From contig NZ_JAKSYM010000321.1 in assembly GCF_022829545.1 (NCBI RefSeq), forward strand, positions 62,001 through 126,000: a stretch of DNA of 64,000 nt, in the 5' to 3' direction. The notes beneath the pieces were generated by a model that did not search any database, was not told the DNA's origin, and saw only the letters and a list, made by a program, of their open reading frames with translations. Shown piece after piece: positions 58,818 to 64,000 of the stretch; within the stretch, counting starts at the first letter, position 1, and each line of letters opens with the position of its first letter. The translations under genes were made by a program, and so were the position numbers. This stretch comes from Methylobacterium sp. J-030 (GTDB taxonomy: Bacteria > Pseudomonadota > Alphaproteobacteria > Rhizobiales > Beijerinckiaceae).

Positions 58818-60086
58818 CTAAGCGGCCAGCGGCTCGGGCGCGGGGCACCCGAACATCAAGTCGTCCACGTTCTCGATCGGATCGCCCGTGCGAATCAGGC
58901 GCTTGCACGCCGCCTGCTCGGCGATGTCGCCCACGAACACGGCGCCGATCAGCTTGCCCTCTCGAACCAGCAGCTTGCGGTAGAGTCCGGCGCCGGGATC
59001 GGAGAGCACGATCGCCTCGGCGTCGTCCGGCGTATCCACGATGCCGGCCGAGAAGACCGGCAGGCCGGAAACCTTGAGGCTCGTCGACAGGGCCGTGCCC
59101 CGGTAAGCGGCGGCCTCGCCGGCGAGGTGGCGGGCCAGCGTGTCGGCGTGCTCGTAGGCGGGCTCGACGAGGCCGTAGACCATCCCGCGATGCTCGGCGC
59201 ATTCGCCCAACGCGAAGATGCGCGCGTCTGAGGTCGTCATCCGATCATCGACCGTGATGCCGCGGCCGGTCGCGAGCCCCGCGGCCTGCGCCAGCGCCAG
59301 CGAGGGGCGCACGCCCACCGACATCACCACGAGATCCGCCGGCAGCACCGTGCCGTCCGCCAGCGTGAGACGCTCGACCCGGCCATCGCCCTCGACGCGG
59401 GCGGTGTCGGCGCTGAGGAGGACCTTCACGCCGCGGGCCTCCATGGCGCGCTTCACCAGCCCGGCGGCGTGGTGGTCGAGCTGGCGCTCCATCAGGCGGT
59501 CCATGACGTGGAGCAGGGTCGTGTCGATCCCGAGCCGCGCGAGCCCGACCGCAGCTTCGAGGCCCAGCAGGCCGCCGCCGATGACGATCGCCCGTGCATG
59601 CTGGACGGCCGCCCGGCGGATCGCCGCCACGTCGGCGAGATCGCGAAACGTGATGACGCCGGGCAGATCCATGCCGGGCTTCGGCAGGCGGATCGGCAGC
59701 GACCCAACCGCGAGAACCAGCTTGTCGAACGGCAGGACGTGGGTCTCGCCCACGAGGACCAGCCCGTTCTCCCGGTCGATCTGCGTGACCGGCGCGCCGG
59801 TGATCAGGCGGATGCCGTGGGTCTCGTACCAGTCGAGGCCGCGGAACGCGCAGGCCGCCTCGTCGACCTCGCCGCCGAGCAGCGAGGAAAGCAGCACCCG
59901 GTTATAGGCGGCCTGGGGCTCGGCGCCGACGCAGGTGACGTCGAAGCGGCCGGGAGACCCCTCGGTCAGGCGCTCCAGGAAGCGCAGCGAGGCCATGCCG
60001 TTGCCGACGACGACGAGTCTCTCGCGCGGCAGGCCGGTCTGGCTACGCGCGTCGTGTCTCCGTGTGTCGATAGGGGATGTCGCCAT
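58818..60086 (-). CDS. NAD(P)/FAD-dependent oxidoreductase (NirB N-terminal-like)
   Basis: A 422-aa pyridine-nucleotide disulfide oxidoreductase-family protein resembling the N-terminal half of NirB: GNGMASLRFLERLTEGSPGR, YNRVLLSSLLGGEVDE, VLAVGSLPIRLPKPG, the NAD-binding GGGLLGLEAAVGLARLGIDT and the FAD-side FALGECAEH. The C-terminal [2Fe-2S] and siroheme regions of full NirB are absent. It is the first gene of the nitrate operon, 12 bp before nirA, and probably supplies reductant to nitrate or nitrite reduction. The ATG at 60086 lies about 54 bp beyond the predicted leader terminator. Confidence 0.88.
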   Translation of the reverse strand: MATSPIDTRRHDARSQTGLPRERLVVVGNGMASLRFLERLTEGSPGRFDVTCVGAEPQAAYNRVLLSSLLGGEVDEAACAFRGLDWYETHGIRLITGAPVTQIDRENGLVLVGETHVLPFDKLVLAVGSLPIRLPKPGMDLPGVITFRDLADVAAIRRAAVQHARAIVIGGGLLGLEAAVGLARLGIDTTLLHVMDRLMERQLDHHAAGLVKRAMEARGVKVLLSADTARVEGDGRVERLTLADGTVLPADLVVMSVGVRPSLALAQAAGLATGRGITVDDRMTTSDARIFALGECAEHRGMVYGLVEPAYEHADTLARHLAGEAAAYRGTALSTSLKVSGLPVFSAGIVDTPDDAEAIVLSDPGAGLYRKLLVREGKLIGAVFVGDIAEQAACKRLIRTGDPIENVDDLMFGCPAPEPLAA

Positions 60087-60139
60087 CGTTCGCTTGCGTC
60101 TGGAACCTCGATTGCAGGATCGTTGGCGGACCGCCCACG

Positions 60140-60235
60140 AAAAAGCCGCTGCCGGTGACCCCGGGCACGCTTCGAGCCCCAGGAGAACCGGATCAGCGGC
60201 CTCGCTGACGGCGCTGTCCGTCGCCGTTGACGGAC
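60140..60235 (-). promoter_or_regulatory. NasT-responsive leader: ANTAR-type hairpin, second hairpin, intrinsic terminator
   Basis: Read on the minus strand, hairpin 1 (60235-60216) has stem GTCCGTC/GACGGAC and the six-base loop AACGGC, with A at position 1 and G at position 4 as known for ANTAR targets. Hairpin 2 (60208-60193) has TCAGC/GCTGA and a six-base loop GAGGCC. The loop does not fit the A1/G4 rule. A terminator spans 60200-60140: GCCGCTG-AT-CCGGT pairs with ACCGG-CAGCGGC and TTTTT follows. The 5' arm of the terminator overlaps hairpin 2, so binding of NasT to the hairpins would prevent termination. Confidence 0.65.
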
Positions 60236-60245
60236 GGAGCTTATT

Positions 60246-60263
60246 AAGCAGCTTCCGTGCCAG
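60246..60263 (-). promoter_or_regulatory. sigma-54 (RpoN) promoter of the nitrate operon
   Basis: On the minus strand the sequence CTGGCACGGAAGCTGCTT differs from the sigma-54 consensus YTGGCACGNNNNTTGCW at one position. The GG (60261-60260) and GC (60249-60248) elements are exactly ten bases apart. The transcript would start near 60236, directly at the 5' end of the ANTAR-type hairpin. It is activated by enhancer-binding proteins such as NtrC in nitrogen limitation. A weak TGCAC-type half site (60347-60357) upstream might be part of an NtrC site. Confidence 0.75.
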
Positions 60264-60385
60264 ATCGGCCGCTTGGCGCTAGGGGCCGGAGCGAACAGAC
60301 GAAATGCGATCCGGTCGCAGGCGCCTGTCCGCCGCGAGGTCGCCTCGTGCAGTGCACAAAAAGCGGGCGCCCGGCGGATAAATCA

Positions 60386-61144
60386 TCATTCGCCCCGGAG
60401 CGCCGGCGGTTCCTGCACGGCCGGTGCCCAGATCACCACCGGCAGACCGTGACCGTCCTGTGCCGGCGGGTCGGGGAGCGGCCGGGCGCGGCCCGCCAGG
60501 ATGTCGCGCGCCACGACCAGGGCGGCCAGCGCATCGAGGTGGTCGTCCTCCGGGATGCCCTTGGCACGGGCATCGAGCAGCGCCGCCGGCAGGCCCGCCG
60601 CGGACAGAAGAGCGCGTCGGCGATCGAGCCCCAGGCGGGCCGCGCGCCCTTTCTTCGGCAGGCCGAGGGGCCGGTCGCCGTTGAGGGCGTGGAACGCCAC
60701 CTCCGGGTGGACCTCGTGAACCCGGTCGCGCAGTTCAGGCCGCTCCCGCAGCAGGGCATCGACCGCGCGGACGTAGCGGAAGATGTTGTAGCCCTGAATC
60801 GAGGGCGCGAAGGGTGGGTCGCTGTCGGCCCGGGAGGCTGCCTTGGCGGCCTCGTAATCGGCCGCGTAGATGGCGGCCCGCGGCGGCATCGGGAAGACCG
60901 ACGACCGCGCTGGACCGAGCTTGGCGCGCGCCGCCAGATCGGCCGCGCGGCCTCCGCCGAGGATCCGGTCGGGCAGGCCGATCGGCACGTCGATCCCGAC
61001 CACGAGCGGTCGTTCCGGCGCGTCGAGGAGCGCGGCGAGATCCGGGAACAGGGCGCAGCGGTGCCGGTCGGGATCATCGAGGTCGAGCAGGGCGCCCGCC
61101 CAGGCACCCCGGCATCCGTCGAGTCCCGCGATCCACCGCGCCAT
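60386..61144 (-). CDS. DUF429 domain protein
   Basis: A 252-aa protein of the DUF429 family, thought to have an RNase H/actin-like fold. Typical blocks are WIAGLDGCRGAWAGALLDLD, VVGIDVPIGLPD, ARAKLGPARSSVFPMPPRAA, YNIFRYVRAVDALLRE, VHEVHPEVAFHALNG and IPEDDHLDALAALVVARDIL. The conserved Asp residues (GLDGC, IDVPIG, DDHLDA) are consistent with a metal-dependent nuclease-like site, but no activity is established. It ends upstream of the nitrate-operon promoter and is divergent from the CoA ester lyase gene. Confidence 0.88.
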   Translation of the reverse strand: MARWIAGLDGCRGAWAGALLDLDDPDRHRCALFPDLAALLDAPERPLVVGIDVPIGLPDRILGGGRAADLAARAKLGPARSSVFPMPPRAAIYAADYEAAKAASRADSDPPFAPSIQGYNIFRYVRAVDALLRERPELRDRVHEVHPEVAFHALNGDRPLGLPKKGRAARLGLDRRRALLSAAGLPAALLDARAKGIPEDDHLDALAALVVARDILAGRARPLPDPPAQDGHGLPVVIWAPAVQEPPALRGE

Positions 61145-61247
61145 CGCGATCCTCCCCCGTGCGGAACCGGGTCCGCGCTGCGTCCTTGTCCGGGCTCGCG
61201 CGGACAGCTATCGCATCGCGCCGACGCACCGAATCGGGAGCAGCGTG

Positions 61248-62129
61248 ATGAGCGAGATCCGTCCCCGACGCAGCGTCCTGGCGATGCCCGGCTCCAACGC
61301 GCGGGCGCTCGAAAAGGCGCAGACGCTCCCCGCCGACGTGATCCTGATCGATCTGGAGGACGGGACTGCTCCGGAGGCCAAGGGGGCGGCCCGCGAACGG
61401 GTCGCTGCGGCGGTCGCCGCCCGGGGCTTCGGTCGGCGCGAGGTCGTGGTGCGGATCAACTCGCCCGAGACCGAGGACGGCGAGGCGGACCTCGTGGCCC
61501 TCGCCGCCGCCGCGCCGGACGCCATCCTGGTTCCGAAGGTCCGCACCTCCGATACGCTGATCGCCGTCGGCTCGCGCATGCGCCGCCTCGGCGCGCCGGC
61601 GGCGACCCGGGTCTGGGCGATGATCGAGACGCCGATGGCGGTGTTGAACGCCGCCGAGATCGCCGGAGCGTCGCGGGACGTCGATGGGCGGCTCTCCGCC
61701 CTGGTGATTGGCCCGAACGATCTCCTGAAGGCGGCCCGGATCCCGCCACCGGGTCGCGCCGCCCTCGTACCCTGGCTGATGACGGTGCTGGCCGCCGCGC
61801 GGGCCTACGAGATCGAGGCGATCGACGGCGTCTTCACTGACATGACCGATGCAGCCGGCTTCGAGACCGAATGCGCGCAGGGCCGCGACCTCGGCTTCGA
61901 CGGCAAGATGCTGATCCATCCGAGCCAGATCGGCCCGGCCAACGCCGCCTTCGGGCCGAGCACCGCGGCGGTGGCGCAGGCCCGCCGCCTGGTCGAGGTC
62001 TTCGCGGCGCCAGAGGCCAGCGGGCGCGGCGTGATCGCCCTGGACGGGAAGATGCTCGAGCGCCTCCACGTCGAGGCGGCCCGGCGGACGCTGGCGCTCG
62101 CCGAGGCGATCGAACGGCTCGGCGCGTGA
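61248..62129 (+). CDS. HpcH/HpaI aldolase / CoA ester lyase (CitE-like)
   Basis: A TIM-barrel lyase acting on a CoA ester such as malyl-CoA or citramalyl-CoA. The 293-aa protein has RRSVLAMPGSNARALEKAQT, ILIDLEDGTAPEAKGAARER, the catalytic/metal region VWAMIETPMAVLNAAEIA (Glu) and AIDGVFTDMTDAAGFETECA (Asp), and FDGKMLIHPSQIGPANAAF. Methylotrophs use malyl-CoA lyase in the serine cycle, but this short form could be one of the several paralogues, so the substrate is open. GGGAG precedes the ATG at 61248. Its stop overlaps the dut start (GTGA). Confidence 0.85.
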   Translation: MSEIRPRRSVLAMPGSNARALEKAQTLPADVILIDLEDGTAPEAKGAARERVAAAVAARGFGRREVVVRINSPETEDGEADLVALAAAAPDAILVPKVRTSDTLIAVGSRMRRLGAPAATRVWAMIETPMAVLNAAEIAGASRDVDGRLSALVIGPNDLLKAARIPPPGRAALVPWLMTVLAAARAYEIEAIDGVFTDMTDAAGFETECAQGRDLGFDGKMLIHPSQIGPANAAFGPSTAAVAQARRLVEVFAAPEASGRGVIALDGKMLERLHVEAARRTLALAEAIERLGA

Positions 62130-62596
62130 GCGATCTGCCGGACGTCGGCCTGCACCTCCTCGACCCGCGGCTGCCGGGCTGGGGGTTTCCGCGCTGGGGC
62201 TCGGCCTCGGCCGCAGGCCTCGATCTGCACGCCTGCCTGGAGGGCCCGATGGACCTGCCGCCCCAGGGCGCGCCGTCCCTGATCCCGGCCGGGTTCATGG
62301 TGCTGATCCGGGATCCCGCATGGTGTGGGCTGATCTTCCCGCGATCCGGCCGCGGCCACCGGGAGGGGCTGGTGCTGGGCAACGGCACGGGGGTCATCGA
62401 CGCGGATTACCAGGGGCCGCTGATGGTCTCCGCCTGGAACCGCGACGCCGTCGCCTCGATCCGGATCGTGCCCGGCGAGCGCATCGCCCAGCTGGTCTTC
62501 ACCCGCATCGCTAGGCCGGTCCTGACCGTGCTGGAGGGCGAGGCCGTCCCGGAATCGGCCCGGGGCGCGGGCGGTTTCGGGTCGAGCGGACGCTGA
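62126..62596 (+). CDS. dut: dUTP diphosphatase
   Basis: Hydrolyses dUTP to dUMP, keeping uracil out of DNA and feeding dTMP synthesis. The 156-aa trimeric-type dUTPase has motif 1 SAAGLDLHAC, motif 2 PRSGRGHREGL, motif 3 GNGTGVIDADYQGPLMV, motif 4 GERIAQLVF and the C-terminal motif 5 ARGAGGFGSSGR. The GTG start at 62126 lies within the stop of the CoA ester lyase gene, so the two are translationally coupled; this is a genomic pairing rather than an obvious pathway. dcd, the enzyme that produces dUTP, is at 28.1 kb. Confidence 0.93.
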   Translation: MSDLPDVGLHLLDPRLPGWGFPRWGSASAAGLDLHACLEGPMDLPPQGAPSLIPAGFMVLIRDPAWCGLIFPRSGRGHREGLVLGNGTGVIDADYQGPLMVSAWNRDAVASIRIVPGERIAQLVFTRIARPVLTVLEGEAVPESARGAGGFGSSGR

Positions 62597-63207
62597 TCCG
62601 CCGTCCAAGCGCACCGGACGCGGCGGCGCTGCCAGCCCCGCACGCGCGGACCCGCATCTGCACGGATCTGTCCGTCCTGCCGTGATCCGAGACCGGACGG
62701 CGATGACCTGACACAGGGCGCGATGTCGGAACGATGACCACCCCGCACAACGCGTCGCACATTTTGTGTTAGATAAGTAATCACTGCAACAAGATGGCAG
62801 ATTTTGGTCTATTAGACGATTATTCCAATTTAATAATTCGAACTTATACAATCTTTGTACCGGATTTGTATCAAATCAAAGTCTTTTACGTTGGCTTGAC
62901 CAATTTTCCTGATACGCGGCCATCGGGAGGGAGCGGTCTCGCCATCCCATCTCAACGCCCAGCAACCGGTTTTGTTAGAGGCGCTGAAACCGTTCCCGAT
63001 CGCGTTACATCACGGTACACGACACAAGTCAGAACGCTTCGGGTCGGCTGGAATCATCCGAGCAATCCGCTCCATCGCGATGTCGTAGACCGTGGGGCTT
63101 CGAGCGGAACGGCTCCGAGCCTGTGTTGTAATGCGCTTTCGGCCACCGAAGGATAGCGGCCTGGAACGGAGCCACGTCATGTGGTCCCGGATGCGTCGAA
63201 CGCGCGC
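62597..63207 (+). other. gene-poor interval with an AT-rich island
   Basis: Six hundred bases between the convergent dut and DUF815 genes. Bases 62757-62910 are strikingly AT-rich compared with the whole window. An open frame at 62794-63156 (120 codons, starting MADFGLLDDYSNLIIRTYTI) covers the island, but its C-terminal two-thirds have no protein-like pattern and there is no ribosome binding site. I do not call it a gene. It could be a remnant of foreign DNA, a cryptic small RNA locus or a degraded gene. Confidence 0.4.
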
Positions 63208-64000
63208 TCAGTCCAGCGTCTTGCCGAGCTGCCCTGCCAAATCCTGGATGAACTGAAACGCGGTGCGGCCCGAACGGGAGCCGCGGGTGGTGGCCCATTC
63301 GAGGGCTTCCGCCCGCAGCCGCTCCGGCGGCACGGCGAGCCCGTAGCGCTCGGCATAGGCACGGATCATCGCCAGATACTCGTCCTGGCTGCACTTGTGG
63401 AAGCCGAGCCACAAGCCGAACCGGTCCGAGAGCGAGACCTTTTCCTCGACCGCCTCGCCGGGGTTGATCGCGGTCGAGCGCTCGTTCTCCACCATGTCGC
63501 GGGCGAGCAGATGGCGGCGGTTCGAGGTCGCGTAGAACAGCACGTTCCCAGGCCGGCCCTCGATGCCGCCGTCGAGCGCCGTCTTGAGCGACTTGTACGA
63601 GGTGTCGTCGGCATCGAACGAGAGGTCGTCGCAGTAGACGAGCCAGCGGTGCGGGTCCGGGCGCAGCAGGGCCATCAGGTCGGGCAGGGCCTCGATATCC
63701 TCGCGGTGGATCTCCACGAGCTTCATCGGCCGCGATCCGGCAGGCCGGCGGGCGTTGATCTCGGCATGGGCCGCCTTCACCAGGGAGGACTTGCCCATGC
63801 CGCGGGCGCCCCACAACAGGGCGTTGTTGGCCGGCAGGCCACGGGCAAAGCGCTCGGTGTTCTCCATCAGGGTGTCGCGCGCCCGGTCGATCCCGGTGAG
63901 CAGCCCCATCTCGACACGAGCGACCTGCGGCACCGGGGTAAGCCGGCGCTCGGGCCCCCACAGGAAGGCGTCGGCGGCGTCCGGATCGAAGGCCGGCGGG
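63208..64000 (-). CDS. DUF815 family ATPase (5' end cut by window edge)
   Basis: An AAA+-like ATP-binding protein of the DUF815 family; its biological role is not established. The frame is open to the window edge, and at the edge it reads PAFDPDAADAFLWGPERRLT, which is typical of the family, so the N-terminus lies outside. Visible features are Walker A WGARGMGKSSLVKA, Walker B WLVYCDDLSFD, a sensor-like FYATSNRRHLLARDM and the C-terminal SDRFGLWLGFHKCSQDEYL. The visible part is 263 codons plus stop. It is convergent with dut across the AT-rich interval. Confidence 0.88.
   Translation of the reverse strand, partial: PPAFDPDAADAFLWGPERRLTPVPQVARVEMGLLTGIDRARDTLMENTERFARGLPANNALLWGARGMGKSSLVKAAHAEINARRPAGSRPMKLVEIHREDIEALPDLMALLRPDPHRWLVYCDDLSFDADDTSYKSLKTALDGGIEGRPGNVLFYATSNRRHLLARDMVENERSTAINPGEAVEEKVSLSDRFGLWLGFHKCSQDEYLAMIRAYAERYGLAVPPERLRAEALEWATTRGSRSGRTAFQFIQDLAGQLGKTLD

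Noticed and set aside
60347-60357. GTGCAGTGCAC as an NtrC binding site upstream of the sigma-54 promoter
   Set aside because: Only a TGCAC half resembles the NtrC consensus and the spacing to a second half is wrong; mentioned as a weak possibility but not listed as a feature.
62794-63156. 120-codon open frame over the AT-rich island
   Set aside because: No ribosome binding site, no family resemblance, and the last two-thirds read like non-coding GC-rich sequence; described as an interval instead.

Overview
The window is a GC-rich, densely packed stretch of alphaproteobacterial chromosome. It has many GTG and TTG starts, 4-nt ATGA or GTGA gene overlaps, the argD-argF-hslO gene order, a fused transaldolase/glucose-6-phosphate isomerase, and long palindromic intergenic repeats. 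Together these suggest a Methylobacterium or Methylorubrum species in the Rhizobiales/Hyphomicrobiales. That assignment rests on recognition of families and gene order, not on a database search. Both edges cut genes: a DsbD/ScsB-type membrane reductase on the left and a DUF815 ATPase on the right. I see no tRNA, rRNA, CRISPR array, insertion sequence or integrase.

Layout. 1-6.7 kb: DsbD-like reductase, aminopeptidase P (pepP), ribosomal protein L11 methyltransferase (prmA) and small unknown genes. 7.3-10.7 kb: molybdate transporter modA-modB-modC with a ModE-like operator upstream; a glutathione S-transferase gene lies antisense between modB and modC. 11-13 kb: an orphan TadE/TadG pair. 13.4-15.5 kb: an alpha/beta hydrolase, then a DUF1348 gene and its TetR regulator behind a perfect 26-bp palindrome. 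15.5-20.2 kb: minus-strand M20 amidohydrolase with an acetyltransferase-like protein, and a RidA-GDPD-LprI operon. 20.3-25.5 kb: argD, argF, hslO and a secreted protein built on 30-residue repeats. 25.7-30.3 kb: speG-argE, apaG, dcd, an Lrp regulator and cysteine dioxygenase.

30.6-39.4 kb is a five-gene minus-strand operon in the order GH15 glucosidase, tkt, tal-pgi, gnd, pgl. It covers most of the pentose-phosphate pathway plus release of glucose from an oligosaccharide; zwf is not in the window. 40.4-42.0 kb holds the nitrate-sensing pair nasT-nasS. 42.5-50.0 kb is a mixed stretch: Nudix, carbonic anhydrase, DUF4142, acyltransferase, universal stress protein, HIT, nudC and cupin. At 50.1-50.7 kb a DUF4926 gene is followed by a DUF6883 reading frame broken by a stop codon.

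50.8-60.3 kb is the assimilatory nitrate operon, transcribed leftwards: FAD oxidoreductase, siroheme nitrite reductase (nirA-like), an Fe-S/FNR flavoprotein, molybdenum nitrate reductase (nasA) and siroheme synthase (cysG). Upstream lie a near-consensus sigma-54 promoter and a leader with an ANTAR-type hairpin and an intrinsic terminator. This predicts two-input control: nitrogen limitation acting through RpoN, and nitrate acting through NasS/NasT antitermination. The window therefore contains much of a connected pathway: molybdate uptake for the cofactor, siroheme synthesis, the two reductases and the nitrate sensor. No nitrate transporter is present. The right end has DUF429, a CoA ester lyase overlapping dut, a 0.6-kb partly AT-rich gene-poor stretch, and the DUF815 ATPase.
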